DNA from: Cryptomeria japonica
Taxonomy: Eukaryota; Streptophyta; Pinopsida; Cupressales; Cupressaceae
Assembly (NCBI RefSeq): GCF_030272615.1
Contig: NC_081407.1
Location: 103,583,897-103,647,896, forward strand
Length of the DNA stretch: 64,000 nucleotides
Direction: 5' to 3'
Under the pieces are notes generated by a model that was not told the origin of the DNA, made no database searches, and worked only from the letters and a program-made list of their open reading frames with translations. The position numbers and the translations under genes were made by a program. This document shows positions 11,855 through 23,081 of this stretch, piece after piece (the stretch's first letter is position 1; each line of letters begins with the position of its first letter).

Positions 11855-12715
11855 TGTAGTGTAAAAAATTCTACTCCTTTAATTATTGAGTCCAATTTCA
11901 CACTTTCCATGTAGTCATTTTAATTTTTCCATTCCTCTAAGCATTTTGGTACCTTTTCTTGCCTTGAAATAATTCTCAATTCAAAATTAAATGAGCACTA
12001 TTTTACTTTAAAACATCAACAAATTTATATTTGGGCCCTTACTTTAAGTGTGTCATTTCTTCTATATCATTTTAATATTATGTGGTTCCTATGTCATTTT
12101 AAAGTTCAAATCACCTTTTCCCCCACTTTAATATTTTCATTTTTCATATAAATTATAGATATATTTGGTATTAGGGTCACATTATCTTGCAACCCTTAAA
12201 ATTTGGGCTTATTTTTTTTGGACTTTGTAGCTTAGCCACATAGTTTTATGTTTTTTGGTTGAAATTTTAGAAGGGTAAAGTGTTGGCCTTGCCATTTCTA
12301 GATCTATCCTTGAAGTTGGAAAATGATTGTTTTAAGTTTGCAAAATGGTGATTTTACCTTGAGAACCCTATATAAGACATCATACTTGATTCATTTTGAT
12401 CATCTAATTTTCATTCCAAGAGAAATTATTATTCTTTAAAGAGAAAATATGAGTTCAAGGCAAATCAAGATACAACAAAGGCATCTTAAATTATGTTTTC
12501 ATGGTAGATTTTTGTGATGATTTATCATGTTATTTCATCAACACATGGATGACTTATCTTAAGAGCATTACATAATCAATATCATTAATCTTGAGGTGAT
12601 ATTGTTTCAAGTTCAACATATTTACTTCAAATTTCTATTACTTTTCTAATCATCATTTCTATAGGGTTGAGTCCAACTCGAGGTTTGACTGAGGCAAGCC
12701 CCTACACATCCCAAC
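11855..12715 (+). repeat. 3' LTR of element I (right end approximate)
   Basis: It starts TGTAGTGTAAAA after the polypurine tract and contains a TATA box at 12369. The right end is a guess near CCCCTACACA (about 12700); a later end is possible. No matching 5' LTR was found upstream. Confidence 0.45.
12369..12376 (+). promoter_or_regulatory. TATA box in element I LTR
   Basis: TATATAAG in an otherwise mixed context, placed as expected for an LTR promoter. Confidence 0.45.
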
Positions 12716-13265
12716 ACCTTTTTTCTCTACTCTTATGTATTTGCAAGCTTATAAATAGGTTATAGGTTTAGATTAAGAGTGTAGGATCATAGCATAGACA
12801 AAGATAGAGGCAACAAGACAAAGTTAAATAGAAAAGAGGAGGACTAGAACACCTAGCACTAGAGTCTAGGTATCGTGACTTGAAAGTTGACTAGAAGGCA
12901 ATTTGGAAGCTCCTGAGACCAATTTGATCCATGCTCTACTCCTAGACACTTGTAAGGACTATAGCACCTAGCCACATATTCCACCCATTTTGAGCTTAGA
13001 TATCTTTGACAATTTCCTCTCTGCATCCCCTTTCCAGATCTATGTTTGTTCTCTAATTATCCATTATGTATTTTATTTGCATCAATCTTATACAATCAAT
13101 CAATTCAAAAGAGAGAACAACTAATCATTATGCCCAATGCTATGAAGGTTTTGTATTTGGGCATATTGGTTGTTCTCCAATGTAATTCATAGGATTGAGT
13201 TTGATTACTAGTTTTCATGATTAAACTATTGAATCCCATTTACCACATTATAGTAATTTTTTTTT
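12716..13265. other. Unassigned spacer
   Basis: No domain-bearing frame is visible. It may be LTR remainder of element I or the 5' part of the LINE that follows. Confidence 0.4.
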
Positions 13266-13950
13266 GTGGTTCTTAATTATAATAGAATCCTTGCTAAAAA
13301 AAATTCAGATGAATGGTTTACTAGTTTTGGGGGGAAGAAGTTAGGGCTTCACTTCACCTTTTATAGAATGATTCAAAAAAAATTATTTTTCACTCTTCAA
13401 GAACCACACCATACAAGGACTATTTCAAAAAAAACTTGGAACTTTGGGAATTCAATCTTCAAGTCAATTTATTGGTCTCCTAAAGTTTAAATGGGGAGGT
13501 TTTGTCCCTCTCATATCCTAGATGGATTATTGTTAAAAACATGCCTCCTCAACCATATTCATTCTTTTCATTATTGATTTCTCCATTAGGAAAAGTATTG
13601 AAAGTAGAAGAAACTAGCTACACTCTTGCCCATGGATGTGAGATTATTGGTTTCATCATCTCTTGGGGTAGATATCCTATTGGATTTGATTTTGGGGAAA
13701 TTAATTTAACCTATATCTTTGAGATTTTAGGGGGATTGAATGAATATTTATATGTAAAAAAGAAGGCCATTTGAGAAAAAAATGGCCTAATTTTATAAGT
13801 AAGAAAATGGGTGACCCAAGATTTTATCCAAAAGTTGATGATCCTAACTCTAAAAAGTATCAAAAATAAAAAAACAATGATGAAAACCCAAATTTTAGTA
13901 ATATAGAATCCACTAGAATTCAATAGATAGTAATGTAACAATTGGGTTGT
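13266..13950 (+). pseudogene. LINE ORF1-like fragment, left of element D
   Basis: Two adjacent open segments (13266-13490 and 13502-13774) resemble the N-terminal part of plant LINE ORF1 proteins. PRWIIVKNMPPQPYSF and SPLGKVLKVEE fit the W(V/I)xxxNLP...LGxxLxxD pattern of the DUF4283-like domain. The frame is broken by stops and the segment ends at chromovirus D. The matching downstream LINE part (endonuclease) resumes at 21803 in the same orientation. It would have encoded the nucleic-acid-binding protein of a non-LTR retrotransposon. It is clearly inactive. Assignment rests on motif shape only. Confidence 0.5.
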
Positions 13951-15522
13951 CGATGGGGCGGGGTTCTCAAAGAGAGTTTCACCTTGCTCAATAAGTAGTT
14001 GGGTGATATTTTTATGGGCTCCTTCCATTCTTTACTTTACATGTGACAAGCCAAAATGCTCAAACTCTCTAGGAGTGCTCCCTATCAAGTTGTGCTCAAT
14101 AGTTGCTTCAAGCATGATTGAGATTCACAAGGGTAAATCCAACCATTATGCTATCCAACTCTCCAACGTGTACTTGCAGGGGTTTTAGGGGGTGACTTAC
14201 AGGTGTTTCAAATCCAACCAACTGAGACTTCAATTAGTTTTCCACCATTTCCTCATCGCTTCCTTGTTCTCCTATTTTCTAGGCCTAGTAGCCCTAGAGC
14301 CCCAATTAGCCCTACCTCACCGATTTTTGGGCAATTATTCATAAATCACTCAAATGACCTCCCAACATATTTGGTCATTTGAGTACACCCTTTTGGATGA
14401 ACTTTTGAATCCACTAGGTGAGATAGTCAGGTCTGTCCGTACTAGTATGGAACCCAAAAATGGCATTTATAGAGGGTTTTGGGACATAGCAGTCTTCTCC
14501 AATGGGTTTTTTGTCTTCTCCACTCTTTCACACCTCCACCCTTTCACATAGGATCCTCCACACATTAATTTCTCATGCCAAACACTTGGCATCCTCACAA
14601 CTAGTCATCCTTGCAAGCATATACAACAATTCAATCATCTTCCTAACCGGGCTATGACTGAACTCACCTAGGAGATGATGGCAAGTTTCTTCTCAACAAC
14701 TTCCAGGCCAATACAAAACATATTTACACTATAAAAGGGTTCCATATCTCAATTCCCAATGGTTATTGAGCAAAACTCAAGGGATTTCAAGCCAGACCAA
14801 TAACTAGGCTCTTAAACCCTTGCTCAGGCCGAGAGCAATAAAAATTTAATAACACACTTCAACCTACACTAAAAACTATTAAAAAAACCTTTTTAGAACT
14901 ACAATTTCATACACTAAACAATCATAAAATAATAGTAGTATAATCAATCCATTATGTACGAACTGTTGCTCAAAATTTGAGAAAATGCAAGGTAAAATCT
15001 AGAAAATGTCTTCACAATCTATTCAAATTGCTCAAGGATTTTTCCAACCCATTTACAATCATTCTCGAAGAAATTTATAATCCATATGGATCCTAACCAA
15101 CTTTTCATTAGTTTCCTAACCACCATTATGCTCAAAAAATGCAAAAGTTGCTCAAAAGTTGCAAAATGTTGTCGAGCAACAATGACAACTTTTGCTAAAA
15201 TGTGCATTTTTTACATTTTATGCATTTCCATTCATCCTAAACCTCCTAGGATGACTACATAACATTAAAATGACATTCCTAAATTCCTAATGAGGCTTTA
15301 CAAGAAATTTTACATCAAAATGCAAATTTATGCCATTTTAGGCTTACAAGGGCTCATAGGCCAAATTTGAGAAAACACATAACCTAGTTGACAATAATCC
15401 TTCAAATGCATATCCAACACACATGCGGACCTCTAAGGAGTCCATTATTCACAAACCTAATCCAAAATAAGGACTAACACACCAAAATCTAGAAGATGCA
15501 CTTAAACCTAGGTGCTCCTGCA
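13951..15522 (-). repeat. 3' LTR of element D
   Basis: Direct repeat of 20229-21802. It runs from CGATGGGG (first TG mutated) to GGTGCTCCTGCA, followed by the polypurine tract. A minus-strand TATAAATG lies at 14462-14474. Confidence 0.9.
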
Positions 15523-15540
15523 CCATATTCCCCCAATGAG
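15523..15540 (-). other. Polypurine tract of element D
   Basis: The minus strand reads ATTGGGGGAATATGG immediately before the LTR start TGCAGGAGCACC. Confidence 0.75.
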
Positions 15541-16830
15541 AAAGAAGTCGAGTGACTCCTTGAGGTAACAAAGAAAGGGGAATTACAAGATGAGAAAAGT
15601 CTATTTTAGGTACCCAAGTATCCTCAGATGTTGGAAGGTACTACCATTTGATCAAATGCTCCATATAGGTGGTGTGCCTTATCTTCTTGAGAACTCTAGA
15701 ATTTAACACTTGCTCTGCTTGTGGAATGGTTGCAGGTGGTAAGGGAAGGTATGAAAGTGCTTGAGAGAGCTCTAAGACTCTGCTACATTCCTCTAAAAGT
15801 GTGCCCTTATACTGCACCAACTCTGCAACATTGAATATAGGAGATAAAGCCATATCACCGGGTAGGTCTAGTTTGTAGGCATTGTGTCCATACTTGGCCA
15901 AGACCTTACAAGGTCCAATCCTCCTCATCTGAAGTTTACTAGGGACACCTTTCTAAAGCCTTGCTTTTTTCAAATGAACCATGACCAAGTCCCCAACAAC
16001 AAATTGTATATCCTTTCTTTTCTCATCTACTTTTTCTTTGATCTTTTGAGAGGTGTCTAGTAGGGTTGTCCTAACCTGCTCATGAATCTCTTGCATGGAT
16101 TGAGCCATCTCCATATCATGTCCACTCTGTTGTCCCATATTTCCAACATCTCTGAGCTCCAAAACACCTCTGGGATGAAGGCCATACACAATCTCAAAAG
16201 GGCTCTTACCAGTTGATCTATTCACATTGTCATTATAGGCAAACTCATCTTGATGGATGATCTGATCCCAAGCCTATCCATACTCCTTTGTCAAACACCT
16301 AAGAAGGTTTCCAAGGTTTCTATTGACCACCTCTATTTGGCCTTCTGTTTGGGGATGATAGGTTGAATTGAAAGACAAGTTATTACCCAATCTCTGCCAT
16401 AAAGTCTTCCAAAAATTACCAAAAAACTTTGCATCTCTATCTGATACTATGTTGATAGGTAAGCCATGAATCCTAATGACTTCCTTGAAAAAAAAAGAGA
16501 AATATGACTAGCATCATGAGTCAGCTTACATGGAATAAAATGGGCCATCTTGCTAAATCTATCTACCACAATATAGATGCTATCAAAACTTGATTTGGTC
16601 TTAGGTAAATCAACAACAAAATCCATACTTACGCACTCCCATGGCCGGTTTGGGATAGGTAAAGACTAATAAAGAAAAGCATTAGAAGAGGTACCCTTAT
16701 CTCTTTGGCAAACCACACATTGCTCCACATATTTCCTAATATCTCTTCGCATCTTAGGCCAATAGTAGAATCTTTGGACAAGTTCCAAAGTCTTGTTCAA
16801 GTCAAAATGTCCACTTAGGCAACCATTATG
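15541..16830 (-). pseudogene. Integrase and chromodomain of element D
   Basis: Reading down the minus strand: an HHCC zinc-binding region (about 16830-16690; HNGCLSGHF then CVVCQ), the catalytic core with SMDFVVDLP (~16610), SDRDAKFFG (~16430) and GQIEVVNR (~16330), so all three acidic residues are visible. The C-terminal part follows with KLDLPGDMALSPIFNV (~15850) and a chromodomain near 15715-15610 (VLNSRVLKKIRHTTYMEHL, then a stop, then YLPTSEDTWV). Integrase inserts the cDNA; the chromodomain is thought to bias insertion towards chromatin marks. Stops at the core-tail join and inside the chromodomain make it non-functional. Confidence 0.85.
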
Positions 16831-17482
16831 CTTCTCTTGCATCAAATTTTCTCTCATAGCCCCTTTAGGTACACAAATTTGTCCTCCTTTAAACAAAATA
16901 CCATCTTGTAAGGTGAAATCTGCATATTCACTATGAAAATGATTTCTAAACTCTTGACAAACCTTGTAGGCAGCAACAAAGTCATCATCTTCTTGATATA
17001 ACCCCTTAAAACTATCCACTCCAATGCTCTTGAGCTGTAGTTCTTGCACTGTTGGCAACCTTCTACTTAATGCATTAGAAACTTTATTACATTTACCCTT
17101 CTTGTGTTTAATGGTAAAGGTATATGACTGCAAATACTCTACCCATTTAATATGCCTATGATTCAACTTTTCTTGAGAATTGAGAAAACTAAGAGCTTGA
17201 TTATTAGTATAGAGCTTGATTATTAGTATAAACCACAATTTCTTTAGGCAGAAAATAATGCCTCCACTTCCTAAGAGATTGAACAATTGCATAAAACTCC
17301 AAATCATAAGAGGAATACCTTTTCTTGGCATCATTTAGCTTCTCACTAAAAAATGGAATCAATCTATTATCTTGGCTTAAGACAGCTCCAACTACTATGT
17401 TGCTTTCATCACATTCAATGGTGAAGAGCTTGTCAAAGCTTGGAAGAACTAGTACCAGTTCAGTAGCCACCTTTATCTTCAA
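16831..17482 (-). pseudogene. RNase H domain of element D
   Basis: 17482-17204 carries TIECDESNIVVGAVLSQ and the SYDLEFYAIVQSLRKWRHY segment typical of gypsy RNase H, and continues into the connection region (HIKWVEYLQSYTFTIKHKKG, about 17150). A perfect 19-bp tandem duplication at 17192-17229 shifts the frame near YTNNQAL, so the domain and the integrase zinc finger are no longer in one frame. The enzyme would degrade RNA in RNA-DNA hybrids during reverse transcription. Confidence 0.85.
17192..17229. repeat. 19-bp perfect tandem duplication
   Basis: AGAGCTTGATTATTAGTAT occurs twice in a row. It lies in the RNase H coding sequence of element D and shifts its frame. Confidence 0.95.
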
Positions 17483-18460
17483 GAGATCAAATCCTCTTTA
17501 TTCTTATTTTGTCCATTGGAACTTAGTCTTCACACCTCTTTTGATTGTGTCAAACATGGGTGCACATATCTCACTAAATCCTCTGATGAACTTCCTGTAG
17601 AATTGTGCCAAGCCATGAAAACTCCTTACTTCACTTGTTGTCTTAGGTGTAGGCCAATTGATTATGGCTTCCACTTTAGAAGTATCCATGTTCAAATCAC
17701 CTCTTGAGATTACAAACCCAAGGTATATCAACTCCTATTTCATGAACTCAGATTTCTCCAAATTGATTTTTAGTTGCTCATTACATTGTTTCCTCAATAC
17801 AATCTCTATATGCTTAAGGTGTTCATATTTAAACTTGCTAAAAATCAAGATGTTATCTAAATAAACAACAACAAATTTACCAATATAATCCTTGAGTACT
17901 TCATTCATGAGTATCATGAATGTGCTAGGGGAATTTGTGAGTCCAAATTGCATAACAAGCCATTCATAAAGTCCTTCTGTGGTCTTGAATGTTGTCTTCC
18001 ATTCATCTCCCTCCTTGATTCTGATTTGATGGTAACCACTCTTGAGGTCTATCTTGGTGAAGTATTTAGCACCTCCTAAATAATTCATCAAATCTTCAAT
18101 TCTTGGAATGGGAATTCTATACCTGATTGTGATCCAGTTTATGGCTCTAGAATTAGTGCAAAGTCTCCAAGTACCTCCCTTCTTTGGGGCCAAAATGGTG
18201 GGTATTGCACATGGGTTGATGCTCTTCCTTATCACACCATTGTCCAAGAGTTCTTGTATTTTCTTAGCTACCTCATTGTTCTGATCCGGTGTCATTTTAT
18301 AGGCTGCCTTATTAGGCAATGAGGCTCCGGGTATGAAGTCAATTTGGTGACTTATGGCACGTTGAGGAGGAAAGGTTGCAGGTGTTTCATCATTGATAAT
18401 GTCCTTGAACTAATTTAGAATCTGTTGCACTTCATTGGGAATGTATACCTTCTTCTACTT
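17483..18460 (-). pseudogene. Reverse transcriptase of element D
   Basis: 18319-17735 is open for 194 codons: GTWRLCTNSRAINWITI, FTKIDLKSGYHQIRIKEG, FGLTNSPSTF and VVYLDNILIFSK. 17731-17504 continues with [16 protein letters not shown]. The catalytic YxDD box reads YLDN (17863-17852), losing the second aspartate, which should abolish polymerase activity. A stop also separates the two open segments. Otherwise this is a standard gypsy RT of chromovirus type. Confidence 0.9.
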
Positions 18461-18793
18461 GCTTTCTTATTTTGGTTTTACTACAATTGCAAACCCCACT
18501 CCTTTTCCTTACTTGAGTGTGTTAATGAACTCCTTCTCACCAACTAGCAGCACATTAGCACCCTTTGATATTCCCTCTTCTTGGTCTCCTATGGACTTAA
18601 TTTTATAGGTGATTCCATCCTTTTGAAAAGTATAGGCATTCTTTTCCCCATGGTGTATTGCTTTTCTGTGAAACTACCAAGGCCTACCTAGGAGTAGGTG
18701 GCAAGCATCCATTAGCATGATGTCACACAATATTTTGTCCTTGTAGCCTCCTATAGCTAACTCCACCCAATTTTTTTCATTCACAAGAACATG
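18461..18793 (-). other. PR-RT linker of element D
   Basis: Broken coding sequence between protease and RT. Short recognisable pieces remain but no domain was assigned. Confidence 0.5.
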
Positions 18794-19063
18794 CTACCCC
18801 TTGTTGAGCCAACTAACCTTATAGGGATCATTATGTGGGATTCTTTGTAGGTTGATATTACTCACTGCTTCTTCTAATACTGTGTTATCAGTGGACCTTG
18901 AATCCACCACCACTCTATACACTTTTCCCATAATCTTGCATTTCATCCTAAACAAGGATCTCCTTTGGCTAGGTTCCTCCTTAACCGGTTCCTTAATCAA
19001 GACCCTTCTTATCATGATATTTTCTCCAACCTCTGAATCTAAACTCACTTCTGATGCCTTCAT
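18794..19063 (-). pseudogene. Aspartic protease fragment of element D
   Basis: An open 89-codon stretch with RVVVDSRSTDNTVLEEAV: the DSG(S/A)T active site reads DSRST, so the glycine is lost. It sits between the zinc knuckle (19133-19174) and RT, as expected. It would process the Gag-Pol precursor. It is inactive here, and the frame is separate from gag. Confidence 0.8.
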
Positions 19064-19084
19064 GTTTGCTACATCTTCTTGAAC

Positions 19085-20203
19085 TTAATTTACTCTCCTC
19101 TCACCTCCTTGGGATGAAGAAGATTTCTCAGGACATCTATAGGTTGGGTGTCCAAGTTGATGGCAATTGTAGCACTTCATTGTGGCTAAATAGGACCCTC
19201 TTCCTGATCCACTAGACCTTCTTCTACTAGAGTTACTAGATCTCCTTCCTCTATAGCTGCTCTTGCTATTGGAATCCCCACTTTTCTCTACCAACTTGGA
19301 TTCCCCTTGGGATATATGGTCTACACTTCTTCCACCATAGCTACCTCTATGACCTCTACCATCTCTTCCCCTACCTCTGCCTCTGTTGCTTTGCTCTTAT
19401 TTCTCTTTTCTCTTCTCTTCCACCTTGAGTGCCAATTGATAACACTTATGGACAATACTAGGACATAACAAACTCAACTCTTCTTGTATATTCCATCTCA
19501 AGCCATTCAAGTACCTGGCTACCTTGATGCTTTCATCTTCCACCACCTTGGATCTTAAACACAACTTTTGAAATTCCTCGGTGTAGCTGCTCACATCTAG
19601 TTCTCTTTGTCTTGGGTTTTGTCTCCTCTTGTGCAATTGAATTTCATAGTCTTTAGGGATATATGCTTCTTTCACATTGGTTAGCATTCCTTTCCAAGTG
19701 GCAATTGGGTTCTTACCCTCCTTTTTCCTCTCCTCTTTGATGAACTTCCACCAAGTCAAGGTTGCTCCTCTCAATCTAGATTTGGCTACCTTCACCTTTT
19801 ATGCCTCACCAATCCCATCACATTCAAAGTGATTCTCCAATCCATGCCATGACTACTTCTGGTTCCATTTTTCCACAAAAAAGTGGCACTTCTTCTAGGG
19901 ATTTTCCTCCTAAGTCTGTGATGGCTCTAAGTAGAGGTTCTTCAAGTAGAATAGGATCTGGTTCAGGTGTGCTATCCTCTTTACTACTTCTTTACCCTTC
20001 CTTTCATTGACTTTGATTGTCACTTTCTCAGTCTTGTCTTCAACTGCATCTAGTTTACTCTCCAACTGTTCTAATCCTACCCTGAGGAGTCTATTCTCTT
20101 CCTCTTGGTCTTCTACCTTCTTGGCTAACTCTACATTGGTCACCATCCTTAGGCTATTTTCTCCTACTGAGTCAACCTCTAACATGAACTGGCTTCTTCC
20201 CAA
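19085..20203 (-). pseudogene. Gag of element D
   Basis: 20203-19910 encodes a charged, heptad-rich N-terminal segment (VEDQEEENRLLRVGLEQLES), probably coiled coil. 19795-19397 has the capsid-like Gag domain, with LRGATLTWWKFIKEE at its start and VARYLNGLRWNIQEELSL. 19294-19085 has an Arg/Ser/Gly-rich stretch and a canonical CCHC knuckle, CYNCHQLGHPTYRC (19174-19133). The three parts are in broken frames, so the gene is dead. The knuckle is CX2CX4HX4C, unlike elements A, B and C. Confidence 0.85.
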
Positions 20204-20212
20204 ATCTTATTT

Positions 20213-20225
20213 TGCTCTGATACCA
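20213..20225 (-). other. Primer-binding site of element D
   Basis: The minus strand reads TGGTATCAGAGCA, the classic complement of the initiator methionine tRNA 3' end, three bases inside the LTR. Confidence 0.9.
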
Positions 20226-20228
20226 CTT

Positions 20229-21802
20229 TGATGGGGAGGGGTTCTCAAAGAGAGTTTCACCTTGCTCAATAGGTAGTTGGGTGATATTTTTATGGGCTCC
20301 TTCCACTCTTTACTTGTCATGTAACAAGCCAAAAACTCAAACTTTCTAGGAGTGCTCCCTATCAAGTTGTGCTCAATATTTGCTTCAAGCATGATTGAGA
20401 TTCACAAGGGTAAATCCAACCATTATGCTATCCGACTCTCCAACATGTACTTGTAGGGGCTTTAGGGGGTGACTTATATGTGTTTCATTCCAACCAATTG
20501 ATTCTTCAACTAGTTTTTCACCATTTCCTCCTCGCTTCCTTGTTCTCCTATTTTCTAGGCCTAGTAGCCCTAGAGCCCCAATTAGCCCTACCTCACCAGT
20601 TTTTGGGAAATTATTCAAATATAACTCAAATGACCTTCCAACAACATATTTGGTGATTTGAGTACCCTTTTGGATGAACTTTTGAATCCTCTAGGTGAGA
20701 TAGTCAGGTATGTCTGTACTGGTACGAAACCCAAAAATGGCATTTATAGAGGGTTTTGGGACATAGCAGTCTTCTCCAATGGGTTTGTTGTCTTCTCCAA
20801 TCTATCACACAGCCTCCACCCTTTCACATAGTCTCTACCACATGTTACTTTCTCATGCCAAACACTTGGCATCCTCACAACTGGTCATCCCTACAAGCAT
20901 ATGCAACAATTCAATCATCTTCCTAACCGGGTTATGACTAAGCTCGCCTAGGAGATGATGGAAAGTTGGTTCTCAAAAACTTCTAGGCCAATACAAAACA
21001 TATTTACATTGTACAAGGGTTCCATAGCTTGAGTCCCAAGGGTTATTGAGCAAAAATCAAGGGATTTCAAGCCGGAACCATAACTGGGCTCTTAAACCCT
21101 TGCTCAGGCCGAGAGCAATGCAAATTTAATAACACACTTCAACCTGCACTAAAAACTATTAAAAACACTTTTAGAGAAATACAATTTCATACACTAAACA
21201 ATCATGAAAGAATAGTAGTAGAATCAATCCATTATGTACAGACTGCTGCTCAAAATTTTAGAAAATGCAAGGTAAAATCTGGAAAATGTCTTCACAATCT
21301 ATTCAAATTTGCTCAAGGATTTTGAAAACCCATTTACAATAATTCTCAGAGAATTTTATATGCCATATGGATCCTAACCAACTCTTCATCAGTTTCCTAA
21401 CCATCAATGTGCTCAAAAAATGCAAAAGTTGCTCAAAAGTTGCAAAATGTTGTCGGGCAACAATGACAACTTTTGCTAAAATGTGCATTTTTATATTTTA
21501 TGCATTGCCACTCATCCTAAACCTTCTAGGATGAATAAATAAAATTAAAATGACATGCCTAAATTCCTAATGAGGCTTTACAAGACATTTTACATCAAAA
21601 TGCAAATTTATGTCATTTTAGGCTTACAAGGGCTCATAGGCCAAATTTGAGCAAACACAGAACCTAGTTGACAATCATCCTTCAAATGCATATCCAAAAC
21701 ACATGTGGACCTATGAGTAGTCCATTATTCACAAACCTAATCTAAAATATGGACTAACACACCAAAATCTAGAAGATGCACTTAAACGTAGGTGCTCCTA
21801 CA
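20229..21802 (-). repeat. 5' LTR of element D
   Basis: It is bounded by TGATGGGG and GGTGCTCCTACA and closely similar to 13951-15522 throughout. A minus-strand TATA-like TATAAATG occurs at 20738-20750. Frames inside it are LTR shadows. Confidence 0.9.
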
Positions 21803-23081
21803 TCAATTGTTTGGTAAAACCCTAATGTCAAAACTACAAATTTCAACAATAATAATGATATCAATATGAAAAAAATTAATGATGCAAAATTTATTAATTA
21901 GATTGACATAAATATTCCCCATAATACTAAATTCTCCCATATGTAACTTGATACTGGGAATGACTTTGATATGATATCCTTCCCTAACGCTAACCCTATA
22001 AATAATAAAAATGTACATGAGTTAGCCTTAGACAAGATTAAGTAGAGGATTGCTAAAGAAAATAACAAGGAAAAGAGAAAATGGAATAAAAAAGAGGAAC
22101 TAATAGGGGAAGTAGGGTCTTTGGTCAATGAGGAGTTTAGAGAGGGGATTTCTTAACACACTTTTAAAGCTTCTCCCTTTGCTAGTGAAGATGACTTACC
22201 AATAAATGATTATACTCTCCCTCTAGTAAATGGATGGATAAAATTTGATGAGAAAAAGAGATGAATGAGTAGAGGATAAATTTAGCCCTACTTAAAGAGG
22301 AAAGGTAAATATAATATGATTCCTAAATGCTTTGATAAAATTATGAATACTAAAGAAGATTCTCCAAACACACTTACTAGTGATCCTAATCTCAAGTGAA
22401 ATCCCTAGCTAGGAAATATATAGTTAGGAGTTACTTGAACCTTATTAAGAATAAATATGTTGTTTTTCTACAAGAAGTAAAATTTGTAAAATTTTATCTT
22501 GAAATAAATCTCGATTTTAGATGCAATGATGCCAACGATTTTTGTATCAATCATGGAAATGGTGGAGTAGGCTCAGTTAGTTTATTGTCTAAACATTGGT
22601 CTCAATTTTGGGTTGGCTCTAGAATATCTCCATGCAATATAGAAATATGGGTTATTATTGAAAAAGGGTGATAGGAGATTTGCTTTATTCTCTATCTATG
22701 CTTCCAATGAATACAAAGATAGACTTGATCTTTAGAAATGGATTCATAGACTTCAATATATATAATGGATTATGGGAGGCAATTTTAACATGAATGAGAA
22801 AATTAAGCACAAATTTGGAATAATTAACATGAAATGGAAAGAAAATGAAAAATATTTTTGGTACAAGATGAAAAATAAACTCAATCTCTTTGACCCTCTT
22901 GAACGATTGAAGAAAGAGAATAAGAACCTTTGGTTTAAACTTGGTTTAATTATCAAAAAGGGAACACGAGAATTTATTGTAGACCTAATATGTTTTACTC
23001 TAATAGATACTTCTTCACTTTTTACCAAAGTGATGTTGTTAGTAAGGTCAAAATATATCATGTATCTTTTTTTGACCATCA
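21803..23081 (+). pseudogene. LINE ORF2 endonuclease fragment, right of element D
   Basis: 22396-23075 encodes in pieces an APE-type endonuclease domain: VFLQEVKF (catalytic Glu position), GNGGVGSVSLLSKHW, FALFSIYASNEYKDRLDL (near 22690), MGGNFNMNE (the GDFN-like box, 22772) and a terminal SFFDHH (the SDHxP counterpart, about 23070). Stops and frame changes interrupt it, and RT is absent because another repeat starts at 23082. 21803-22390 is broken ORF1/linker sequence. Together with 13266-13950 this forms one plus-strand LINE, split by chromovirus D. The endonuclease would nick target DNA for target-primed reverse transcription. Confidence 0.75.

Larger units (their letters stand above)
13951..21802 (-). 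mobile_element. Element D: chromovirus (Ty3/gypsy with chromodomain), full-length but inactive
   Basis: It is bounded by two LTRs of about 1.57 kb (20229-21802 and 13951-15522). On the minus strand the order is initiator-Met-type primer site, gag with CCHC knuckle, PR, RT, RNase H, integrase, chromodomain, polypurine tract. The chromodomain after integrase identifies the chromovirus branch. It interrupts a LINE on both sides. CAATTG occurs near both outer ends (13943-13948 and 21804-21809) but not flush with them, so I do not claim a target duplication. Confidence 0.9.

Noticed and set aside
15019-15207. Frame beginning MHILAKVVIVARQH, also at 21303-21488
   Set aside because: It is repeated because it lies in both LTRs of element D. 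It is not a gene.
13941-21810. Target duplication of element D based on CAATTG at both ends
   Set aside because: The copies are not flush with the LTR ends (several bases away on the left), so the match may be chance.
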